Positions 1 to 5,632 of a DNA stretch of 5,632 nt are shown here, piece after piece. The DNA is from Candidatus Fermentibacterota bacterium (GTDB lineage: Bacteria > JAFGKV01), in the NCBI GenBank assembly GCA_030620115.1, contig JAUXFG010000210.1, positions 1-5,632 of the forward strand, in the 5' to 3' direction. A model generated the notes under the pieces. That model worked only from the letters and a program-made list of their open reading frames with translations, was not told the origin of the DNA and did not search any database. A program made the translations under genes and the position numbers. Positions within the stretch are counted from its first letter, which is position 1; each line of letters begins with the position of its first letter.

Positions 1-19
1 CTAGTCTCCTCGCAATGAC
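1..19. repeat. Right end of a TCATTGCGAG-type palindromic repeat (partial copy)
   Basis: The 14 bases at 6-19 (ctcctcgcaatgac) are identical to those at 118-131, where they form the right end of a fuller palindromic element. The sequence just after each copy is also similar (aggtggtgg versus tgatggtgg). This is therefore probably the end of a neighbouring copy cut by the window edge, which would make the elements a tandem pair. Confidence 0.6.
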
Positions 20-33
20 AGGTGGTGGAGCTG

Positions 34-131
34 GTCATCGCGAGCGGTAGCGTGGCGATCTCAGTTGAGAGCATGAGATTGCTTCGTCGCGGGCTCTATC
101 CTGAGCTTGCCGAAGGGCTCCTCGCAATGAC
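34..131. repeat. Imperfect palindromic intergenic element (TCATTGCGAG-type)
   Basis: The outer ends are gtcatcgcgag (34-44) and ctcgcaatgac (121-131), inverted copies with one mismatch. An inner pair, gcgatctca (55-63) and tgagattgc (74-82), is also inverted with one mismatch. The right arm carries an extra block at 99-117 (tcctgagcttgccgaaggg), similar to a short motif seen between genes in many genomes. No open reading frame is present. From memory, repeats ending in this motif are scattered between genes in several bacterial lineages, where they behave like small non-autonomous or REP-like elements. Whether this one is mobile, or works as a transcript hairpin, cannot be told from one copy. 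Confidence 0.6.
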
Positions 132-343
132 TGATGGTGGGGTCACGGTTCCGGGATCTCTCCAAGGGATACTGTATTCCTATCGTGAGCTGTAGCGCGA
201 GGCCGAGACCGTAAAACGAGAGAATGAAACATTCCAGAAATCTCGGAGAAAGGATAAGACAAGATCACCTCTCTTCCATCCCAATACCCCATTAACCCAT
301 CACTCCAGTTGCCGAGCGAAGCGAGGCCAAGATTCTCCCTTGT
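132..343. other. Non-coding gap downstream of the receptor gene
   Basis: Together with the repeats before it, this makes a gene-free stretch of 343 bases after the stop codon of the receptor gene. I see no convincing reading frame and no tRNA or rRNA. I also see no hairpin followed by a T-run that would end the receptor transcript. It contains the 8-nt repeat tract described separately. The piece at 310-335 (tgccgagcgaagcg and following) resembles a decayed fragment of the palindromic repeat family, but only weakly. Positions about 132-277 hold nothing I can name. Confidence 0.5.
278..309. repeat. Degenerate 8-nt tandem repeat, four units
   Basis: Four consecutive octamers align without gaps: atcccaat, accccatt, aacccatc and actccagt. 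They follow the pattern A-N-C/T-C-C-A-N-T/C, with the CCA core kept in every unit. The tract is pyrimidine-rich on the plus strand and ends 35 bases before the receptor stop codon. Four imperfect units are short enough for partial coincidence, but the register never slips. Confidence 0.45.
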
Positions 344-2791
344 CTACAGGTCCAGCTCGATGCCTGCGTAGAAGGTTCTTTCAGCGCCGGGCCAATAGTA
401 CCTGGCGCCCTCCCATGAATCATAGTAGCCCGATGTCTCATAGAGCTTGTCGATCAGATTGTCGACTCGGAACTCAAGAGTTGCCCTGCCGAGCCCATGG
501 ATCAGAAATGGCCCGACTCGGACCCAGCCATCCGTGAGGGCATAGGCGTCGATTGTGCGATCATCTTTGCCGCTGGTATCCAGATACTGCGTGCCGACGC
601 TCTTGAAGCGCAAGCCGATATCCAGCGGCGATAGCTGGTAAGCGAGGGTTGCATTCATCAATCGTTCCGGGAAGAGTGGGATCGGGTTGCCGGAAAGATC
701 CTCTCCCTCCTCATCCCAGCTCTCATAACTGGTAAACTTTTTTAGCTCGTTCTTGCTGAATGATCCCGTGGCGGCCAAAAGGATTTCCCCGTGGGGAAGG
801 CGCAACGGGGGAAGTCGAAGGGAAAGCTCGATCCCCCTGTGTTCCGTCTTCGGCGCATTGCCCGTCACTGGTGCGCCTCGATCTTGGTCGAATCTCCCAT
901 AGGGCACGATCTCGTTCTTGAACTGCATGAGGTAGAGTGCAATCCCCGCCTGGAAATCACCTTTCTTGAACTGGATGCCTGATTCATAGTCCGTCAAATC
1001 CTCTGGGTCCACCTGCGGATCCTTCCATTCGACGTATTCCACCTCCCCTTGGCCCGATCTGACAGTGTCTGCCGTGGTGAACAGCGGGTCGACAAACAGG
1101 TCATCCGGCCCATCCCACACGTCGAAGTAGTCATCATCCGCCGGTTCCCTGTATGCCTTGGAAACGTTGACATAGGCGGAAAGCCCGTTGATTGGTCGGA
1201 AGGTGACTCCCAGTCGCGGGCTGAAGAATGTATGGTCATCATCGAAGCGATTGAGCTCAACTCCCTGGAAGTTGCCTTCCTCTTCTTGCTGGAAATGATA
1301 CTTCTTCATCTGGACGGCGACGTCGGACATGATGTCCACACGGGACCCGAGGTGGGTGAGTAGATGGACGAAGGCCGACAGATTCAGCTTCTGCCCCTTG
1401 TACCGATAGTAGTCCCCTCTGACGGTATCCGCATACTCGGTCCAGAGCAGTTCCCCCCAATGCGTGCTACGATAGTACGAGAGCTCGCTGCCTAACGAGA
1501 CGTCGACCCAGCTTCCGCTCAGATCAGTCCGCGAGATCCAGCCAACTTGATCCTTCTTGACCTCCTTTTGCCGTATGAGGTCAGCCCTGGTACTGTCGTC
1601 GGTCGCAGGGACAACGCCGTAGTCTCGCAATTTCTTGTTGTACTTGAACTGTTCATAGTAGCCTCTGCCCCGAATGTAGAACAGACTGCTCCCAATCGTC
1701 ATACGCTCAGACGGGGTCATGGAGAAGTGAAGCTCATAATGCGGCTGATTGAAGCTGTCGATCTCATTGTGATACGCAACCGGATTGAACTTCCTGTTCT
1801 TTGCCAGGCTGTCTTCGTGGGCCGCATACCATCCCGCGTGGCTCTTGATGGGACCACCATAGGCATTGAACCGGATTATCTTGTTTTCCTTGATAGCCTG
1901 AGCAGCAAGGAAGTATGACCAGAGGTCTGAATCGGTACGATCCCTATAACCATCTGACAGCACGCGGGAGAAACGAGCGTACATAGAGCGGTTCTGTGAA
2001 GATGCGGATGTGAGGCTGAATGTGAATCGCCGGGTTCCCCAACTTCCCATTCCGCTGGAGAGATGGAAGCCTGGCTCCCCAGGAAGCGCTATGGTAGACA
2101 TGTTGACGGAACCGCCAAGCCCATGTTGACCGGAGAGTGCCGTGCCGACACCGCGCTGAACTTGAATGTCCCGGAGGCTCGACGAGAGCTCCGGCATGTC
2201 CACCCAGTAGACCTGGTGATCTTCCGGATCATTTAGGGGAATGCCGTTGATCATGACATTCACTCGTTTCTGGTCAAATCCCCTGATCTTCAGGTAGGAG
2301 TAGCCGACACCGTTACCTGCGTCCGAATAGGCGTAGACCCCAGGTACGAGATCCTGCAGCAGCATGGGCACATCCTCGACGCTGCGCTCCCGCACCAGTT
2401 CGGCTTCGGAGATGTCGGTAAAGGTGACAGGGGTGACCCCGCGCGTGGCCCGTTGCGCAGTAATGATCACCTCCCGGGCTGCCAGGATCCGTGGTTCCAG
2501 GCGGAAATCCTGTACGATCTCCCCACCGGAAATCTGGATGATACACCGCTGGGAGCGGTACGCGATGTGGCTCGCCTCCACTTCGTAGACGCCGGGTGGA
2601 AGTGGGCTGATCAGATAGGAGCCGGATTCATCGGTGATACTGCCGGCGCCAAGTCTCGCAACCTCAACATTGGCGTTGATGATGGGCTCACTGGTTTCGG
2701 CATCTAGTACATGGCCGGCCACGCTGCCGACCAATTGTGCATGGCCATGACCCCAGGCCAGCAACATGAGAAGCGGGAATATTGCCCTCAT
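344..2791 (-). CDS. TonB-dependent outer-membrane receptor, predicted thiamine/precursor importer
   Basis: This 815-residue protein is predicted to be an outer-membrane active transporter energised by TonB-ExbB-ExbD. Residues 1-18 form a signal peptide with a hydrophobic LLMLLAW core and likely cleavage after GHA. Residues about 21-100 form a carboxypeptidase-regulatory-like beta domain (GHVLDAETSEPIINANVEV, SGSYLISPLPPGVYEVE). REVIITA (106-112) may be the TonB box. The plug follows at about 115-235, with KIRGFD, VMINGIPLNDPE, IQVQRGVGTAL and GGSVNM. The rest is a barrel rich in aromatic, alternating strands, ending FYAGIELDL. Length is normal for the family. The ATG start is supported by a signal peptide and a ribosome-binding site six bases upstream. 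The substrate is inferred from the TPP riboswitch in its leader: riboswitch-controlled TonB receptors for thiamine are known in Bacteroidota. The sequence alone cannot separate thiamine from its pyrimidine or thiazole precursors. Confidence 0.9.
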   Translation of the reverse strand: MRAIFPLLMLLAWGHGHAQLVGSVAGHVLDAETSEPIINANVEVARLGAGSITDESGSYLISPLPPGVYEVEASHIAYRSQRCIIQISGGEIVQDFRLEPRILAAREVIITAQRATRGVTPVTFTDISEAELVRERSVEDVPMLLQDLVPGVYAYSDAGNGVGYSYLKIRGFDQKRVNVMINGIPLNDPEDHQVYWVDMPELSSSLRDIQVQRGVGTALSGQHGLGGSVNMSTIALPGEPGFHLSSGMGSWGTRRFTFSLTSASSQNRSMYARFSRVLSDGYRDRTDSDLWSYFLAAQAIKENKIIRFNAYGGPIKSHAGWYAAHEDSLAKNRKFNPVAYHNEIDSFNQPHYELHFSMTPSERMTIGSSLFYIRGRGYYEQFKYNKKLRDYGVVPATDDSTRADLIRQKEVKKDQVGWISRTDLSGSWVDVSLGSELSYYRSTHWGELLWTEYADTVRGDYYRYKGQKLNLSAFVHLLTHLGSRVDIMSDVAVQMKKYHFQQEEEGNFQGVELNRFDDDHTFFSPRLGVTFRPINGLSAYVNVSKAYREPADDDYFDVWDGPDDLFVDPLFTTADTVRSGQGEVEYVEWKDPQVDPEDLTDYESGIQFKKGDFQAGIALYLMQFKNEIVPYGRFDQDRGAPVTGNAPKTEHRGIELSLRLPPLRLPHGEILLAATGSFSKNELKKFTSYESWDEEGEDLSGNPIPLFPERLMNATLAYQLSPLDIGLRFKSVGTQYLDTSGKDDRTIDAYALTDGWVRVGPFLIHGLGRATLEFRVDNLIDKLYETSGYYDSWEGARYYWPGAERTFYAGIELDL

Positions 2792-2797
2792 TGAGTA

Positions 2798-2804
2798 CCT
2801 CCGG
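2798..2804 (-). promoter_or_regulatory. Ribosome-binding site of the receptor gene
   Basis: The minus strand reads CCGGAGG, then six bases, then ATG. It lies downstream of the terminator hairpin, so it is only transcribed when the riboswitch allows read-through. Confidence 0.8.
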
Positions 2805-2810
2805 GAAGAA

Positions 2811-2853
2811 GAGAAACAAAACGCCGCCCAGGCCGGTTGGTGCCGGGGCGGCG
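2811..2853 (-). terminator. Intrinsic terminator in the receptor leader (riboswitch expression platform)
   Basis: On the minus strand, CGCCGCCC (2853-2846) pairs perfectly over eight bases with GGGCGGCG (2829-2822). Above one mismatch, three more pairs (2842-2844 with 2831-2833) leave an eight-base loop. The stem is followed directly by TTTTGTTTCTC (2821-2811). It sits between the TPP aptamer and the ribosome-binding site, the classical position for transcriptional control. Ligand binding should favour this hairpin and stop transcription before the receptor gene. Confidence 0.88.
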
Positions 2854-2880
2854 CGAAACTCGGAAGAAGAGCGGCGATAT

Positions 2881-2968
2881 TCCCTGTCCCTACGCTGGCA
2901 TGACCCAGATCAGGTTCAAGGGGTCTTCTCTCAGGTACCGCGTGAGCGGACCACCCCCCGGGCTGGAC
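2881..2968 (-). promoter_or_regulatory. TPP (thiamine pyrophosphate) riboswitch aptamer
   Basis: The minus-strand RNA carries the hallmark thi-box elements in order. CUGAGA is at 2934-2929, followed by ACCCCUU, the GAACCUGAUC core (2917-2908), CUGG, and GCCAGCGUAGGGA (2899-2887). The P2 arm can be drawn: 2952-2946 pairs with 2941-2934 with one bulged U, closing on the tetraloop UCAC, and its last pair uses the C of CUGAGA as in known TPP aptamers. GGGGU (2957-2953) precedes P2 as expected. The outer P1 helix is less clear; CCC (2962-2960) with GGG (2884-2882) is one option, so the outer limits are approximate. One base departs from the usual UAAU after CUGG, which here reads UCAU (C at 2902). 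The aptamer controls the receptor gene 90 bases downstream. Confidence 0.95.
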
Positions 2969-2987
2969 TTTCTTCTATGTGCGAAAG

Positions 2988-3016
2988 AAATTCGGTGTTC
3001 GGGTTTCATTCGTCAA
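2988..3016 (-). promoter_or_regulatory. Possible promoter of the receptor transcript
   Basis: The minus strand has TTGACG (3016-3011), a five-of-six match to a -35 box. After 17 bases comes GAATTT (2993-2988) at the -10 position, a poor match. Position is the main support: a start near 2981 would put the first base a dozen bases before the riboswitch. The -35 box would overlap the mtaB ribosome-binding region on the other strand. Confidence 0.3.
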
Positions 3017-3019
3017 GGG

Positions 3020-3024
3020 AAGGA
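3020..3024 (+). promoter_or_regulatory. mtaB: Ribosome-binding site that fixes the mtaB start
   Basis: The purine-rich run AAGGGAAGGA (3015-3024) contains AAGGA six bases before the ATG at 3031. The frame stays open upstream to an ATG at 2782, but that stretch lies over the riboswitch and terminator DNA of the divergent gene and translates to unconserved-looking sequence. The start at 3031 is therefore preferred. Confidence 0.75.
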
Positions 3025-3030
3025 TCGGAC

Positions 3031-4314
3031 ATGATTGGACGCCGTGTCGCGTTTGCCACGCTGGGCTGCAAGCTCAACTTCGTGGAATCAGAGGAGATGC
3101 AGCAGCTCCTGCGGGACCAGGGCCATGCCATCGTCCCGTTCGGGGAAGAGGTGGACTTTACGGTGATAAACACATGTACCGTCACAGGCAAGTCCGATTT
3201 CAAGAGCCGGCGGCTCATAAGCAAAGCCCGTCGGACCAATCCGCAGGGCAAGATCATCGTGACAGGCTGCTATGCTGAGCTCGATCCTGGGATCCTCGCA
3301 GAGTTAGAGGGGGTTTCCGCGGTTCTCGGCCTCGGTCAAGAGCGACGGCTTGCTCAAGTGATGGAAGATCTTTGGCAAGGCCACGCCGAGAAGGTCGCGC
3401 CCCGTGGGGAATCAGACGCCAGGCTATCCGTCCTCCGGCGTGAGACAAACTTGAGTAGAGCATTCATCAAGGTGCAACGAGGATGCAACAACCGCTGTAC
3501 ATTCTGCCGTGTGTGGCAGGCCAGAGGGCCCTCAGTCAGTGAGCCCATAGAGCGCATTCTTGCCCAGACGGCGCTCTTCCTGGATCAGGGCTTCGAAGAG
3601 CTCGTGCTCACCGGCGTTGACATGGGGAGCTGGGGTAAGGATCTGGATTCGAAGCGCAGATTCAGTGATCTGTTAGCACAGCTGGTGGCTCTTCAGGGGA
3701 AATTCCGGATCAGATTGAGCTCCATCTATCCTATGGACATCGACGAGAATGTTTTCAATCTTCTCACCGAGCACCAACGTGTGTGCAGGCATCTCCACCT
3801 CCCTCTGCAGAGTGGAAGCCCCACTGTACTCAATCGCATGGGTCGCCACATGTCTCCTGATCAGTTCATTGATCTCACACGGCGGTTGCATGATGCCGCA
3901 GGCCGCTTCGGCATAGGCGCCGATGTCATTGCTGGATTCCCTGGCGAGAGCGAACGCGACTTCAATCTCACGCGAGAAGTCGTAGAACGATCCGCCATCA
4001 CCTACCTTCACGTATTTCCTTATTCGCCGCGCAGAGGGACGGCGGCTGCACGGTTTCCGGATCAGCTTGCCCCAGACACCATCAAGCACAGGGCGCGAGC
4101 GCTTCGGGAACTCGGAGAAATTAAGAGGGCGGCATTCAGAGCAAGCCATCCAGGTGGGCCGGTGGAGGTTTTGGTGGAACGGAGAAAGGACCGCAAGACC
4201 GGGCTCTTGACCGGTTTCACTAGCGGTTATCTGCGCGTCTTTTTCCATGGTCCCGATGAATGGATGGGGAAACTCCGGAGGATCGATTTTTCCCCCGGGT
4301 TGTCTGTGGGCTAG
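3031..4314 (+). CDS. mtaB: tRNA t6A37 methylthiotransferase MtaB (radical SAM)
   Basis: This 427-residue protein is predicted to add the 2-methylthio group to t6A37 in tRNAs that read ANN codons. It acts in the cytoplasm with two iron-sulfur clusters and S-adenosylmethionine. The N-terminal methylthiotransferase domain has the three auxiliary-cluster cysteines: C13 (TLGCKLN), C49 (INTCTVT) and C80 (VTGCYAEL). The radical SAM domain has C152, C156 and C159 (GCNNRCTFC). Family motifs follow: LTGVDMGSWGKDL, RLSSIYP, HLPLQSG, ADVIAGFPGE and HVFPYSPRRGT. A TRAM-like RNA-binding tail covers about 378-420. TLGCKLN and HVFPYS fit MtaB better than MiaB or RimO. After the third radical SAM cysteine the sequence is RVWQARGPS, where many relatives have an IIPxARG-type run. 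It is transcribed away from the receptor gene and overlaps the convergent hydrolase gene by four bases. Confidence 0.88.
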   Translation: MIGRRVAFATLGCKLNFVESEEMQQLLRDQGHAIVPFGEEVDFTVINTCTVTGKSDFKSRRLISKARRTNPQGKIIVTGCYAELDPGILAELEGVSAVLGLGQERRLAQVMEDLWQGHAEKVAPRGESDARLSVLRRETNLSRAFIKVQRGCNNRCTFCRVWQARGPSVSEPIERILAQTALFLDQGFEELVLTGVDMGSWGKDLDSKRRFSDLLAQLVALQGKFRIRLSSIYPMDIDENVFNLLTEHQRVCRHLHLPLQSGSPTVLNRMGRHMSPDQFIDLTRRLHDAAGRFGIGADVIAGFPGESERDFNLTREVVERSAITYLHVFPYSPRRGTAAARFPDQLAPDTIKHRARALRELGEIKRAAFRASHPGGPVEVLVERRKDRKTGLLTGFTSGYLRVFFHGPDEWMGKLRRIDFSPGLSVG

Positions 4315-5240
4315 AAAGGTAGCGGTTCGGTGCTGTCGATGAAGCGCACGCCCTGTTTCTCGTAGGTGGTGAACTGGGCAAGTGCCATGGCATGGAAGTC
4401 GATATTGGGATGCCGGACCGGCGACATGCAGTCACGCAGGATCAGGATCTTTGCCAGTTTCTCAGGAATCACGCCGAATTCCTGCACGAGGTCTCTTACG
4501 GTCTCGAGTACGCAGTGCGTCTCGGCTTGACCGGCGATGATGACGTAATCATAGGCATCAAGAAGATCGAGGAATTCCTGACTGAGTCCCCCTTGGGGAT
4601 GATTTGGAACAGGGATTTCCGGGCGAAGAATGGAATAGTGCTCGGTTCGGGGCAGACTGCCCTTTGTCAAAAGCGTTGGTTGATATCTCCGAGCAATGGC
4701 GTGCCAGAACACCGCTGACCAAAGCTCCGGGTCCAGAGCATTGCCCACGCCTCCGATGGGTACATGATAGGGCCAGATCACCAGCTCCTTCTTGGCGCGT
4801 TGCTGCAGCTCGTGTACGTAACGGACTGACCAATCGGGATCATTGACCGGTTGCCACCGCCCCACGGCAACGTCATCAGCCGTGATCACCGTAAAGGGCG
4901 CAGGATGCCGGCCGTCGACATCGACCCACCAAGCTGCATGAAAGATCTGGAACGGGTAATGCGAATCCAGGGAACAGGTGATGTGAGTGATCCGTTCGGC
5001 ATTCCGGTAGATGAATTGAATCAAGCGCCGGATGTCTTCCTCGGCGCCTGGAACGTAGAGAGACCCGCCTTCGTGGCAGAAATCCACCTGCATGTCGATC
5101 ACCAGCAGATGAACCTTGACGCTGTCTTTCGCAGCCGGCGGTAGCCCTGCCTGCTCGGCTGCGGTGGCGATGGTTAACACGTCGGGATGGAACAATGTGC
5201 CCACACGAACGGGATCATGGAAACCAGGAATATCTACCAC
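4311..5240 (-). CDS. Nicotinamidase-like cysteine hydrolase (isochorismatase superfamily)
   Basis: This 309-residue cytoplasmic hydrolase probably converts nicotinamide to nicotinate and ammonia in NAD salvage. Residues visible by family motif are the triad D49 (LLVIDMQVDF), K193 (LLTKGS) and C243 (AGQAETHCV). The metal ligands would be D92 and H94 (SLDSH) and H159 (WPYH). WPYH, TKGxxxxxEHYS and the pre-cysteine AGQAETH follow the nicotinamidase layout more closely than the isochorismatase one. At 309 residues it is longer than typical enzymes of about 180-220. It has some 40 residues before the first strand and longer loops at about 100-155 and 203-222. It starts with GTG, supported by CCGGAGG seven bases upstream. 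The upstream gene ends 26 bases before it on the same strand, suggesting an operon. Another amide substrate remains possible. Confidence 0.78.
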   Translation of the reverse strand: MVDIPGFHDPVRVGTLFHPDVLTIATAAEQAGLPPAAKDSVKVHLLVIDMQVDFCHEGGSLYVPGAEEDIRRLIQFIYRNAERITHITCSLDSHYPFQIFHAAWWVDVDGRHPAPFTVITADDVAVGRWQPVNDPDWSVRYVHELQQRAKKELVIWPYHVPIGGVGNALDPELWSAVFWHAIARRYQPTLLTKGSLPRTEHYSILRPEIPVPNHPQGGLSQEFLDLLDAYDYVIIAGQAETHCVLETVRDLVQEFGVIPEKLAKILILRDCMSPVRHPNIDFHAMALAQFTTYEKQGVRFIDSTEPLPF

Positions 5241-5247
5241 GATGAAA

Positions 5248-5254
5248 CCTCCGG
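5248..5254 (-). promoter_or_regulatory. Ribosome-binding site supporting the GTG start of the hydrolase
   Basis: The minus strand reads CCGGAGG, seven bases, then GTG at 5240. It is the same site as that of the receptor gene and decides in favour of the non-ATG start. Confidence 0.75.
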
Positions 5255-5266
5255 GCTAAGGATGGA

Positions 5267-5632
5267 TCAGAAATCGGCTCCCGCCTTGAGATCCAAGAAA
5301 AGGGTGGAGGTGGCGTCCCCATCTGCCGGGAACTCAATTGACGGTCGCGCCTCCGCCCGGAGCAGAAATGCCCCGAGTGCGCGCACCTCAAGACGAAAGC
5401 TTGATCGCAAGAACCACGCTTCCTTTTCACCTGACTTCCGTTTCCCTGCTCCTAGTTCGCCGCGGAATTCAATACCCCGGGCATCTGGACCAATCTGCAC
5501 GTAGTAGCTGGGCGCCCATGACCAAGATACATAATCCCCGCTGGTGCTCCTGCTCGCAGAGAACGATGCTCTCGAAAGGAGCATGGGATCCCATCTGCGT
5601 TCCCATCTTCCCCACAAGGACCTGTATTGTGC
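5267..5632 (-). CDS. 3' end of an unrecognised protein, possibly outer-membrane beta-barrel (partial)
   Basis: The last 121 codons of a gene are visible, and the frame stays open to the window edge, so the start is missing. I do not recognise the family. The sequence shows several stretches with alternating hydrophobic and polar residues: MLLSRASFSAS, YVSWSWAPSYYVQIG, GIEFRGELGAG, SSFRLEVRALGAFLLRAEA and STLFLDLKAGADF. It also has many aromatic residues and a final phenylalanine. That pattern fits the last strands of an outer-membrane beta-barrel ending in the usual assembly signal, but it is inference. The stop codon is 26 bases before the GTG of the hydrolase gene on the same strand, so the two are probably co-transcribed. 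A spurious frame is possible but unlikely, as it is the only frame open across this stretch that fits the operon spacing. Confidence 0.6.
   Translation of the reverse strand, partial: AQYRSLWGRWERRWDPMLLSRASFSASRSTSGDYVSWSWAPSYYVQIGPDARGIEFRGELGAGKRKSGEKEAWFLRSSFRLEVRALGAFLLRAEARPSIEFPADGDATSTLFLDLKAGADF

Noticed and set aside
329-345. Possible terminator hairpin after the receptor stop codon (CAAG...CTTG)
   Set aside because: The stem is only four or five pairs with no T-run behind it on the minus strand.
340-537. 65-codon plus-strand open frame over the receptor 3' end
   Set aside because: It overlaps the conserved C-terminal barrel strands of the receptor and has arginine-rich low-information sequence typical of a shadow frame.
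1547-1918. 123-codon plus-strand open frame inside the receptor gene
   Set aside because: It is antisense to clear beta-barrel coding sequence and has no recognisable motifs.
2953-2981. TATGTG at 2976-2981 as a -10 box for mtaB
   Set aside because: No acceptable -35 box lies at the right distance (the candidate region is a C-run), so a promoter cannot be called.
2782-3030. In-frame upstream extension of mtaB to an ATG at 2782
   Set aside because: It covers the terminator and riboswitch of the opposite strand, adds 83 residues absent from the family, and the ATG at 3031 has a good ribosome-binding site directly before TLGCKLN-type conserved sequence.
3673-4248. 191-codon minus-strand open frame inside mtaB
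   Set aside because: It lies fully antisense to conserved radical SAM and TRAM-like coding sequence, shows no recognisable domain, and is best explained as a shadow frame.

Overview
The window looks like chromosomal DNA of a Gram-negative bacterium. It encodes a TonB-dependent outer-membrane receptor with an N-terminal carboxypeptidase-regulatory-like domain, an architecture most common in Bacteroidota and related FCB-group phyla. All three complete genes have clear purine-rich Shine-Dalgarno sites (CCGGAGG twice, AAGGA once). Typical Bacteroidota largely lack such sites, so a neighbouring FCB-type lineage is more likely; this placement is inference. I see no phage, plasmid, CRISPR or defence genes.

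Layout: positions 1-343 are non-coding and repeat-rich, with a palindromic 'TCATTGCGAG'-type element, the end of a second copy, and a degenerate 8-nt tandem repeat. Positions 344-2791 (minus) encode the TonB-dependent receptor. Its 5' leader (about 2792-2968, minus) carries a well-conserved TPP riboswitch followed by a GC-rich intrinsic terminator and then the ribosome-binding site. Positions 3031-4314 (plus) encode MtaB, a tRNA methylthiotransferase, divergent from the receptor. Positions 4311-5240 (minus) encode a nicotinamidase-like cysteine hydrolase whose stop codon overlaps the mtaB stop codon in a shared CTAG. Positions 5267-5632 (minus) hold the 3' end of an unrecognised, possibly outer-membrane, protein that runs off the window and is probably co-transcribed with the hydrolase.

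The main story is the riboswitch-receptor unit. When thiamine pyrophosphate is plentiful, the leader should terminate and the receptor should not be made. The receptor is therefore predicted to import thiamine or a thiamine precursor across the outer membrane. The principle is known from TPP-controlled TonB receptors in Bacteroidota, so it is a strong functional assignment rather than a new system. The other genes (tRNA modification, NAD salvage) show no evident functional link to it.
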